Source of the DNA: Sulfuricella sp. | GTDB taxonomy: Bacteria; Pseudomonadota; Gammaproteobacteria; Burkholderiales; Sulfuricellaceae | Assembly: GCA_019911785.1 (NCBI GenBank) | Contig: JAIOJM010000179.1 | Coordinates: 1-11,615 of the forward strand | Direction of reading: 5' to 3' | DNA: 11,615 bases | Shown here: positions 1-7,143 of the stretch, piece by piece | Numbering within the stretch: position 1 is the first letter of the stretch | Layout of the letters: each line of letters starts with the position of its first letter | Notes under the pieces: generated by a model | Database searches by the model: none | What the model saw: the letters and a program-made list of their open reading frames with translations, nothing else | What the model was told of the DNA's origin: nothing | Position numbers and translations under genes: made by a program

Positions 1-12
1 AGGATTCAGGCC

Positions 13-486
13 ATGATTTTATCCCGTACCAGCCAGTATGCCATCCAGGCCCTCATTTATATCGCCACGCGGCCTCCGGGCGAGCCGATTCTGAACCGCA
101 AGGTCGCTGAATATCTCGGCGTTCCCACGGCCTATCTGGCCAAAATCATGCAAAGCCTGTGCCGGGGAAATCTGCTTTATTCCTATCGCGGTCGCCAGGG
201 AGGGTTCTGTCTGCGCGAGGGCGGGGAAAAGACTGATCTGATGCAGATCGTCACCCTGATCGAAGGGGTTGGCTTTACTGAAAATTGCGTTCTGGGGCTG
301 AAGATTTGCAGCGACGAAACGGCCTGTCCCGTACATTCGAAATGGAAGCCGATCAAGGAAAAAATTGTTGCGCTGCTGCATGAGCAGACACTCGACCGGT
401 TGGCCGCTGCCGTACAAAGCGGGAAGTATCGCATTTGCGACTTGCCGATGGCGATGATGGATGAAATGGGCCAGAAGGGGATATAA
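13..486 (+). CDS. Rrf2-family transcriptional regulator, probable Fe-S cluster sensor
   Basis: A 157-residue protein of usual Rrf2 length (IscR, NsrR and relatives). The N-terminal winged helix-turn-helix starts with the family-typical MILSRTSQYAIQAL, and the wing carries SYRGRQGGF (about residues 57-65). Three cysteines, C92, C99 and C105, spaced CX6CX5C and followed by H108, occupy the cluster-binding loop where IscR and NsrR bind [2Fe-2S] or [4Fe-4S]. Three more cysteines (C50, C66, C142) lie outside it. It should act as a cytoplasmic DNA-binding dimer. The signal (Fe-S status, NO or redox) cannot be told from sequence, and no specific name such as NsrR or IscR is justified. ATG 13 is preceded by AGGATTCAGG, a plausible ribosome site; the promoter is outside the window. 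The next gene begins at the base after its stop codon, so the two are probably co-transcribed. Confidence 0.9.
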   Translation: MILSRTSQYAIQALIYIATRPPGEPILNRKVAEYLGVPTAYLAKIMQSLCRGNLLYSYRGRQGGFCLREGGEKTDLMQIVTLIEGVGFTENCVLGLKICSDETACPVHSKWKPIKEKIVALLHEQTLDRLAAAVQSGKYRICDLPMAMMDEMGQKGI

Positions 487-1104
487 TTGCGCCCCGTTGT
501 CGAGCGATTCGGCCTGTGGGTGGCGGCTGTAGCTTGCATGCTGACTTTATTATCCGGATGTGCCGATAAAAGTGCCCCGGCCGAGCCATTCGTTGCAACT
601 GATATTACCGGCGCTGATTTCGCCAGGGATTTCCGCCTTGTCGACCATCATGGCAAGACGCGCACGCTGGCCGATTTCAAGGGCAAGGCGGTATTGCTTT
701 TTTTTGGCTATACCCATTGCCCTGACGTATGCCTGACCATGCTGTCGGGGTTGTCCATGGTGCAGAAACGGCTGGGCGATGACGCTGCGCGAGTCCAGGT
801 GCTATTTGTAACGCTGGACCCGGCGCGCGATACGCCGGAAAAACTGGCGAATTTTGTGACTTATTTTCATAAAGATTTTCTGGCCCTGTACGGCGATGAA
901 CCCGCTATCGCCAGAACCGCCAAGGAGTTCAAGGTGACTTACGCCAAACATGATTCTGGCTCCGCGGCGGGCTATCTGCTGGATCACAGCACAGGCGTTT
1001 ATGGCTTCGATTCTCGTGGCCGCTTGCGTGTGCTGATCAATCACGATGCTGAACTGGTGTCGATCGTGCATGATGTGAAACTGCTCTTGGGAGAGAAACC
1101 GTGA
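487..1104 (+). CDS. sco: SCO1/SenC/PrrC-family copper chaperone lipoprotein
   Basis: A 205-residue thioredoxin-fold protein of the SCO family, which binds copper at the periplasmic face and helps metallate cytochrome oxidases. The copper ligands are visible: C78-P-D-V-C82 within GYTHCPDVCLTM, and H167 in LLDHSTGVYGFD. The conserved TLDPARDTPE segment is at 109-118. Residues 1-25 form a lipoprotein signal with R2 and R7, a hydrophobic core and lipobox LLSGC, lipidated at C25. The start is TTG 487, directly after the upstream stop, with AAGGGG at 475-480 as ribosome site. The first in-frame ATG (codon 18) would destroy the signal peptide, which supports TTG. Next to cbb3 genes it most likely serves the CuB site of CcoN, as Sco/SenC/PrrC proteins do in Rhodobacter and Pseudomonas. 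The final 4 bases overlap the next gene. An eight-T run at 698-705 lies just before the CPDVC codons. Confidence 0.93.
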   Translation: MRPVVERFGLWVAAVACMLTLLSGCADKSAPAEPFVATDITGADFARDFRLVDHHGKTRTLADFKGKAVLLFFGYTHCPDVCLTMLSGLSMVQKRLGDDAARVQVLFVTLDPARDTPEKLANFVTYFHKDFLALYGDEPAIARTAKEFKVTYAKHDSGSAAGYLLDHSTGVYGFDSRGRLRVLINHDAELVSIVHDVKLLLGEKP

Positions 1105-1862
1105 CAGCCGTTGCACGATTGATGCCGAGACGGCCGGCGCCGCCGCGTGTGGCGGAACCTGAAGTGTGCTCCCCGGTTACCTGCAAGGATTGCGGGATTT
1201 ATGGTTTGTGCCGCGAGGTTAACGGCCCGGATGTAGACCTGCGTCTGCTGGAAACGATCGTCAGAAATCGCAGGATTTTCAAGCGCGGCGAACTGCTCTA
1301 CCGGATTGGTGAACCCTTGCGCGCCGTCTACGCGATCCGTTGCGGCTCCGTCAAATCCTATGTCCTGACCAATGATGGACGTGTTCAGATCACCGGCTTC
1401 CACATCACCGGTGAAGTGATCGGCCTGGGTGCCATGGCCGCCAATCAGTATACGAGCGAGGCGCGGGCGCTGGAAACCACCATGGTGTGTGAGGTGCCGA
1501 TCGACGTGCTGGAGGCATACAGCGCAGAAATACCTTCCATCCGCCAGCAGATGCTCAAGATCATGAGCCAGGAAATTCTCGATAACCAGGAGTTGATGTT
1601 GCTCCTCGGCAAGAAAAATGCCGATGAGCGCCTTGCCACTTTTCTGTTAAGCCTTTCGCGTCGCTTTCAGCGTCGCAGTTATTCCCCTTCCCAATTCAAT
1701 TTGAGCATGTCGCGCAGCGATATCGGCAATTACCTCGGTATGGCCGAGGAGACCGTGTGCCGGGTGTTTACCCGCTTTCAGGATGACGGCCTGCTGACCA
1801 CCGAGCGGCGGCAGGTGCATTTGCTCGATCAGGATCGCCTCAAATCCATCTCCCTCGGCTGA
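1101..1862 (+). CDS. fnr: FNR-type oxygen-responsive regulator (Crp/Fnr family)
   Basis: A 253-residue Crp/Fnr regulator with the [4Fe-4S] signature: C28-X2-C31-X5-C37 in the N-terminal region plus C130 in the sensory domain, matching E. coli C20, C23, C29 and C122. C23 is an extra cysteine just upstream. The cyclic-nucleotide-like beta-roll spans about 45-145, the dimerisation helix about 146-170, and the helix-turn-helix about 203-231 (DIGNYLGMAEETVCRVF). The recognition helix carries E217 and R221, which in FNR read TTGAT half-sites, but the usual serine of ExxSR is C220. By alignment from memory, E. coli S24 corresponds to G32 and D154 to N162. Such proteins dimerise and activate anaerobic or microaerobic genes when the cluster is intact. 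Start GTG 1101 overlaps the sco stop (GTGA), with a GGGAG-type ribosome site before it. An FNR-like box 70 bp downstream of its stop, before ccoN, makes ccoNOQP the obvious target. Confidence 0.93.
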   Translation: MTAVARLMPRRPAPPRVAEPEVCSPVTCKDCGIYGLCREVNGPDVDLRLLETIVRNRRIFKRGELLYRIGEPLRAVYAIRCGSVKSYVLTNDGRVQITGFHITGEVIGLGAMAANQYTSEARALETTMVCEVPIDVLEAYSAEIPSIRQQMLKIMSQEILDNQELMLLLGKKNADERLATFLLSLSRRFQRRSYSPSQFNLSMSRSDIGNYLGMAEETVCRVFTRFQDDGLLTTERRQVHLLDQDRLKSISLG

Positions 1863-1931
1863 ACCGCATTTAAATTCGCGGCATTCCGCCCGCTTAATCG
1901 GATACGCAGGTATTGATTAATTGCGGTTTGG

Positions 1932-1980
1932 TTGACCTAAGTCAGTGAAAATCAGCGCGTTTGCGGTTATATTAAGCACC
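1932..1980 (+). promoter_or_regulatory. FNR-dependent class II promoter of ccoNOQP
   Basis: TTGACCTAAGTCAG at 1932-1945 matches the FNR/ANR consensus (TTGAY-N4-RTCAA) except at the last base. A -10 hexamer, TATATT, lies at 1968-1973. If transcription starts at 1980, the -10 covers exactly -12 to -7 and the FNR box is centred at 1938.5, that is -41.5, the classic position for FNR-activated promoters. No good -35 hexamer is present, as expected when the activator replaces it. A lone half-site, TTGAT at 1913-1917, lies upstream. The start point is inferred from geometry, not measured. Confidence 0.85.
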
Positions 1981-1983
1981 ATT

Positions 1984-2057
1984 GTGCCAAATGGCTGAAA
2001 AGCGTGCTTTCTGGCACGGAGGCATTGAATATCTCGTATCGGTCCGGATGTAACGAG
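1984..2057 (+). promoter_or_regulatory. Structured 5' leader of ccoN (two potential stem-loops)
   Basis: The inferred leader, about 120 nt (1980-2099), can fold. GTGCCA at 1984-1989 pairs with TGGCAC at 2012-2017, with an internal AAAG-CGTG-CTTT helix in the loop. CTCGT at 2033-2037 pairs with ACGAG at 2053-2057. A 20-codon reading frame (ATG 1991 to TAA 2051-2053) overlaps these arms. No known riboswitch class is recognised. Function is unknown; effects on mRNA stability or translation are possible, but chance pairing cannot be excluded. Confidence 0.3.
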
Positions 2058-2099
2058 GCCGGTCGTGCGCAGGTTTATGTTTACAGCGAGGAGAAAGTT

Positions 2100-3533
<1,434 letters not shown>

Positions 3534-3550
3534 CGGGACTCGGGTTGAAA

Positions 3551-3606
3551 CCCTCTCTCCTAACTCTCTCCCAGAGGGAGAGAGGGACGAGGTCTCGCTT
3601 CGCGAG
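3551..3606 (+). repeat. REP-like palindromic element between ccoN and ccoO
   Basis: CTCTCTCCC (3564-3572) and GGGAGAGAG (3576-3584) form a perfect 9-bp stem with loop AGA. Alternatively, CCCTCTCTCC (3551-3560) pairs with GGAGAGAGGG (3577-3586). A second small hairpin, CTCGC-TTC-GCGAG, lies at 3594-3606. The sequence resembles the short CCCTCTCCC / GGGAGAGGG interspersed palindromes common in proteobacterial genomes (recalled, not searched). No T-run follows, so it is not a typical terminator. In an intra-operon gap it could act as an mRNA processing or stabilising element that sets CcoN:CcoO stoichiometry. Confidence 0.65.
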
Positions 3607-3632
3607 TTTCACCTTAAACATAAGGAAAGATC

Positions 3633-4385
3633 ATGGATCACGGAAAAATTGAAAAAAATCTTGGGCTGATGCTGGTGCTGACGATGATCGCCATCAGTAT
3701 CGGCGGTCTGGTTGAAATCGTGCCGCTGTTCTTCATCAAGGGTACCGTCGAGGATGTGAGAACCCCCGAAGGCATCAAGATGGTTCGTCCCTATAGCCCG
3801 CTGGAGAATCGCGGTCGCGACATCTACATTCGCGAGGGCTGTTACCTGTGCCACTCGCAGATGGTTCGTCCGTTCCGCGATGAAGCCATGCGCTACGGAC
3901 ATTACTCGCTGGCGGCGGAATCGCAGTATGACCATCCGTTCCAGTGGGGTTCCAAGCGCACCGGCCCGGACCTGGCGCGAGTCGGCAAGAAATATTCCAA
4001 CGAGTGGCAGGTGCAGCACTTGATCGCGCCACGCTCGATGGTACCCGAGTCGGTGATGCCGAATTACCCCTGGCTGCTGACTACTGCCCTGGATACTTCC
4101 GATGTGGCGGGCAGCATGAAGGCGCTACGTACGACCGGCGTGCCATACTCCATCAACAAGGCTGAGTACGACAACAACGTCAAGGAATTCGGCGCGGAGG
4201 TGGCGAAGCAGTTGCACATCCCCGATGCGCAGAAGAACCTGATCGAGCAGGCGCAAACCGGCAAGTATGACGGCAACGCCGCCGACGTAACCGAAATGGA
4301 CGCGCTGGTGGCCTACCTGCAGGTGCTGGGTACGATGGTTGACTTCAGCAAGCTCGACAACGACAACTTCGTGAAATTCCGCTAA
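3633..4385 (+). CDS. ccoO: cbb3-type cytochrome c oxidase subunit II (CcoO)
   Basis: The mono-haem cytochrome c subunit, 250 residues, toward the long end of the family. One N-terminal membrane helix (about 10-35) is followed by a periplasmic cytochrome domain with haem site C70-Y-L-C73-H74. The conserved stretch [16 protein letters not shown] is diagnostic. The axial methionine is likely M142 in [11 protein letters not shown], with M136 as the alternative. The region at about 160-225 is the charged insertion seen in longer CcoO proteins. It passes electrons from CcoP or soluble donors to CcoN. ATG 3633 follows AAGGAAAG. The 99-bp gap after ccoN holds the palindromic element; ccoQ follows 13 bases after the stop. 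Confidence 0.97.
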   Translation: MDHGKIEKNLGLMLVLTMIAISIGGLVEIVPLFFIKGTVEDVRTPEGIKMVRPYSPLENRGRDIYIREGCYLCHSQMVRPFRDEAMRYGHYSLAAESQYDHPFQWGSKRTGPDLARVGKKYSNEWQVQHLIAPRSMVPESVMPNYPWLLTTALDTSDVAGSMKALRTTGVPYSINKAEYDNNVKEFGAEVAKQLHIPDAQKNLIEQAQTGKYDGNAADVTEMDALVAYLQVLGTMVDFSKLDNDNFVKFR

Positions 4386-4398
4386 ACAGGAGCGCGCT

Positions 4399-4560
4399 AT
4401 GGAATGGCTGATGTGGTTTACCCGGTTTGAAAATACCAAGCCGATGGCGCTGCTGATTTTCTTCATCACGTTCTGCGCCATCCTGTTCTACGTGTATGGC
4501 AGCAAGACTCGCGGCGAGCGCCTGGAATCCTACAAGAACATGCCGCTCCAGGACGATTAA
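4399..4560 (+). CDS. ccoQ: cbb3-type cytochrome c oxidase subunit IV (CcoQ/FixQ)
   Basis: A 53-residue single-span membrane protein. The N-terminus MEWLMWFTRFENTK is followed by a hydrophobic helix (about 15-33) and a charged C-terminus ending PLQDD, the standard CcoQ architecture, in the standard place between ccoO and ccoP. In studied species CcoQ stabilises the CcoNOP complex or its CcoP association and is not catalytic. AGGAG at 4388-4392, six bases before ATG 4399, supports the start. The ccoP start lies 37 bases beyond the stop. Confidence 0.93.
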   Translation: MEWLMWFTRFENTKPMALLIFFITFCAILFYVYGSKTRGERLESYKNMPLQDD

Positions 4561-4597
4561 GTCAGGCCGATTAAATATTGACGCAAAGGAACCAATC

Positions 4598-5527
4598 ATG
4601 AGTCAGGGAAACTCGCAAGAGAGCAACGTGCAAACCACCGGCCACGTCTGGGACGGAGATTTGCAGGAGTTCAACAACCCGCTGCCCGTCTGGTGGCTGT
4701 GGGCCTTCTACGCCACCATCATTTTCTCGGTGGTGTACTGGGTGGCCTACCCGGCCTGGCCGCTGGGTAAGGGGTTTACCACCGGCGTTGCGACTATCAC
4801 CTACAAGAACGACAAGGGTGTGGAGAAAACCACGCACTGGAACACCCGCGCCCTGCTGATGAAAGACCTGCAGGAAGCTCGCGAATCCCAGAAGAAGTAT
4901 TTCGACAAGGTCGCGGCGATGCCGTACGAGGAGATTTCCAAGGATCCGGAGCTGTCCAACTTCGTGGCTTCCGCCGGCAAGGTGCTGTTCGCGGACAACT
5001 GCGCCGCCTGTCATATGAGCGGCGGGCAGGGCAAGATGGCATTTGCTCCCAATCTGACGGACGACGACTGGATCTATGGCGGTACTCACGACAAGATCCA
5101 GGCATCCATCACCAATGGCCGCACTGGCATCATGCCGGCCAAGGGCGGTGCAGACCTGAACGAGGGCGAAATCGAGAGCCTCGCCAACTATGTGTTGAGC
5201 CTGTCGGGCGAGCCCATGGATGCCGCCAAAATCAAGGCCGGCGACGAACTGTTCCACGGCAAGGGTGGCTGCGTTGCCTGTCATGGTGCGGATGCCAAGG
5301 GCAACAAGGACATCGGCTCGGCCAACCTGTCCGACAAGATCTGGCTGTGGGCCGACGTGCCTGCCCAGGGCAGTGCGGACAAGAAAGTCGCTGCGGTCAA
5401 GGCAGTGATCACCTCCGGCCTGAACAAGGGCGTGATGCCTGCCTGGAATGGCCGTCTCAGCGCTGACCAGATCAAGCTTCTGACGGTTTACGTGCACGAT
5501 GTGCTCGGCGGCGGCAGTCAGAAATAA
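4598..5527 (+). CDS. ccoP: cbb3-type cytochrome c oxidase subunit III, di-haem cytochrome c (CcoP)
   Basis: A 309-residue membrane-anchored di-haem cytochrome c, of usual length. An N-terminal cytoplasmic stretch with NNPLPVWW leads into one membrane helix (about 31-52), then two periplasmic cytochrome c domains. Haem sites are C135-A-A-C138-H139 and C225-V-A-C228-H229; likely axial methionines are M179 (TGIMPA) and M280 (GVMPAW). It accepts electrons from soluble c-type cytochromes and passes them to CcoO. ATG 4598 is preceded by AAAGGA at 4585-4590 and gives the expected N-terminus. The frame is open further upstream to 4496, but that part overlaps ccoQ and is not CcoP-like. It is the last gene of the structural operon, with a terminator about 20 bases after the stop. 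Confidence 0.97.
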   Translation: MSQGNSQESNVQTTGHVWDGDLQEFNNPLPVWWLWAFYATIIFSVVYWVAYPAWPLGKGFTTGVATITYKNDKGVEKTTHWNTRALLMKDLQEARESQKKYFDKVAAMPYEEISKDPELSNFVASAGKVLFADNCAACHMSGGQGKMAFAPNLTDDDWIYGGTHDKIQASITNGRTGIMPAKGGADLNEGEIESLANYVLSLSGEPMDAAKIKAGDELFHGKGGCVACHGADAKGNKDIGSANLSDKIWLWADVPAQGSADKKVAAVKAVITSGLNKGVMPAWNGRLSADQIKLLTVYVHDVLGGGSQK

Positions 5528-5528
5528 C

Positions 5529-5577
5529 GCGTTCGCTGTGAACGCCCGGACCCCGGCCTTGTGGACGGGGTCTTTTT
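5529..5577 (+). terminator. Intrinsic terminator of ccoNOQP, preceded by a second hairpin
   Basis: GACCCCG (5549-5555) pairs with CGGGGTC (5566-5572) over a 10-base loop and is followed directly by TTTTT (5573-5577), a classic rho-independent terminator. Just upstream, GCGTTC (5529-5534) and GAACGC (5540-5545) form another perfect 6-bp hairpin with a 5-base loop, which may protect the 3' end. It separates the oxidase operon from the assembly genes. Confidence 0.88.
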
Positions 5578-5580
5578 ATT

Positions 5581-5599
5581 TACGAGATTTTTTCTCGTA
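5581..5599. repeat. Perfect inverted repeat upstream of ccoG
   Basis: TACGAGA (5581-5587) and TCTCGTA (5593-5599) are perfect 7-bp arms around TTTTT. The sequence lies in an AT-rich stretch about 75-95 bp before the ccoG start and directly upstream of a promoter-like TATATA. Its size and symmetry suit an operator for a dimeric regulator. It is not an FNR box, and no regulator can be named. It could also form a hairpin in read-through transcripts. Confidence 0.5.
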
Positions 5600-5628
5600 C
5601 AAAAAACATTAGTATATAAAGATATTCT
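5590..5628 (+). promoter_or_regulatory. Putative promoter of ccoGHIS
   Basis: After the ccoP terminator the sequence is strikingly AT-rich. TATATA at 5613-5618 is a reasonable -10 element, and TATTCT at 5623-5628 is an alternative. The -35 region, around 5590-5595, is T-rich and does not match TTGACA. A promoter here is expected because a strong terminator precedes a new gene cluster. Element choice is uncertain, and an activator may be needed. Confidence 0.4.
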
Positions 5629-5672
5629 GCTGGTCTAGGTGGAACATTTCTGAGAATTGCTGGCCGAAAGAT

Positions 5673-7139
5673 ATGAGTGGTCAGGAGAGCATTGTGAAAG
5701 TAAAAAACTTGCAAGCAGGCGCAAAATCCGAAGAGTTGTTCCAGAAGCGGATTCCGATATTCACCCGGTCGGTTAAAGGCGCATTTCGCACCTTCAAGAC
5801 GTCCGTAATGGTGCTGGCATATGCTGTCTATTTCTTCCTGCCCTGGCTGCCTTGGGCGCGCCAGGATGCGCCCGCGCAGGCCGTGTTGTTCGACATGGTG
5901 GGGCGCCGCTTTTTCATCTTCGATCTGGTGTTCTATCCGCAGGATCTGATCTCACTGGCTCTGCTGCTGTTCATTGCCGCAGCGCTGCTGTTCTTCGCAA
6001 CCGGACTGGTGGGGAGGGCATTCTGCGGCTATTTCTGCTTCCAGACGCTGTGGACGGATGCCTTCATCTTTATCGAAAGCTGGATTCAGGGCGAGCGCCC
6101 CGCCCGCATTCGTCTTTACAAGCAGCCGTGGAATGCGGAGAAGCTGGTCAAATATGGCGCCACTCACGCCCTGTGGCTGCTTCTGTCCTTCGTTACCGCC
6201 TACAGCTTCATCATGTACTACGGTTATGCGCCCGAGTTGACACGGCGTTTCTTCACTGCCGATCTGCCTTTCGTCGCCTATTTCACCGTGTTGATTTTAA
6301 CCGTGACCACTTACGTGGCGGCTGCACTGGCACGCGAGCAGGTGTGCATTTACATGTGTCCCTACGCGCGTTTTCAGGGCGTGATGTACGAGCCGGAAAC
6401 CCTGGCGCCCTACTATGACTTCCAGCGCGGCGAGGGGTCGGCAGGGCGTGCTGTGCCGCGCGCAGGCACCAAGACTCGCGAGGAGCGACAGGCCCAGGGG
6501 ATCGGCGATTGCATCGATTGCGGCTTTTGCGTGCAGGTGTGTCCGGCCGGTATCGACATCCGCAAAGGGCTGCAATACCAGTGCATTTCCTGCGGTTTGT
6601 GCGTGGATGCCTGCAACAACATCATGGATTCGGTCGGCTTCCCCCGTGGGCTGATCCGCTACGATTCGGAAATCAACATCGAAAGCAAGAATCCGGGCAA
6701 GCCGCATCTGGACTGGCTGCGCTTGCGTACTCTGGGCTATGGCGCGGCGATACTCGTGATGGTGAGTGTGCTGGTATACAATATCGCCGCGCGTTCCGAG
6801 ATCGAGCTTTCCATCCAGCCGGTGCGCCAGCCGCTGTTCGTGGTGCTGTCGAACGGGGATATCCGCAACCGCTACCAGATCCACATTACCAACAAGTCGC
6901 AGGAAGTGCAGGATTACCTCATCGGCGTGCGTGGGATCCCGGAGGGGGCGCTGGATCTGGGAGAGATGCGCGAGGTCAGCGTGCGCCAGGGCAAGAGTTT
7001 GATGGTGCTGGCGAACGTCAAGCTTCCTCCCGCCATGGTGAGCCAGGTGAGAGAGATCGAATTCGTCATTACACCGCTGAAACATCCGGATCAGGCGGTG
7101 ATAAAGAAAGCCCGTTTTTACGCCAAACATGAGGGATAA
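5673..7139 (+). CDS. ccoG: CcoG (RdxA/FixG) membrane ferredoxin-like cupric reductase
   Basis: A 488-residue polyferredoxin of full CcoG length. CcoG of Rhodobacter reduces Cu(II) to Cu(I) for cbb3 assembly. Membrane helices lie at about 43-62, 91-113, 163-183, 200-221 and 351-371. Two [4Fe-4S] motifs are clear: C280-X2-C283-X2-C286-X3-C290-P and C304-X2-C307-X2-C310-X3-C314. Two further cysteine pairs, FCGYFC (C118, C122) and CIYMCP (C225, C229), sit at helix ends and are typical of the family. The C-terminal 375-488 is an Ig-like periplasmic domain. ATG 5673 has only a weak ribosome site (GAAAG). GTG 5694, the eighth codon, has AGGAG at 5683-5687 with six-base spacing and may be the true start. 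Four bases separate its stop from the next gene. Confidence 0.96.
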   Translation: MSGQESIVKVKNLQAGAKSEELFQKRIPIFTRSVKGAFRTFKTSVMVLAYAVYFFLPWLPWARQDAPAQAVLFDMVGRRFFIFDLVFYPQDLISLALLLFIAAALLFFATGLVGRAFCGYFCFQTLWTDAFIFIESWIQGERPARIRLYKQPWNAEKLVKYGATHALWLLLSFVTAYSFIMYYGYAPELTRRFFTADLPFVAYFTVLILTVTTYVAAALAREQVCIYMCPYARFQGVMYEPETLAPYYDFQRGEGSAGRAVPRAGTKTREERQAQGIGDCIDCGFCVQVCPAGIDIRKGLQYQCISCGLCVDACNNIMDSVGFPRGLIRYDSEINIESKNPGKPHLDWLRLRTLGYGAAILVMVSVLVYNIAARSEIELSIQPVRQPLFVVLSNGDIRNRYQIHITNKSQEVQDYLIGVRGIPEGALDLGEMREVSVRQGKSLMVLANVKLPPAMVSQVREIEFVITPLKHPDQAVIKKARFYAKHEG

Positions 7140-7143
7140 ATAA

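Noticed and set aside
1913..1926. Second FNR site beginning TTGAT at 1913
   Set aside because: Only the left half matches; the right half (TGCGG) does not.
2004..2099. Upstream in-frame extension of ccoN from GTG 2004
   Set aside because: ATG 2100 has an ideal GAGGAG site and the CcoN N-terminus; the extension covers the folded leader.
3551..3606. ccoN-ccoO palindrome as a transcription terminator
   Set aside because: No T-run follows either hairpin, and ccoO, ccoQ and ccoP have no promoter of their own that I can see.
4571..5497. 308-codon minus-strand open frame opposite ccoP
   Set aside because: A shadow of ccoP; no start signal or domain.
5973..6240. Alternative-frame small genes inside ccoG
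   Set aside because: They are in shifted frames of a clear CcoG sequence and have no independent ribosome sites.
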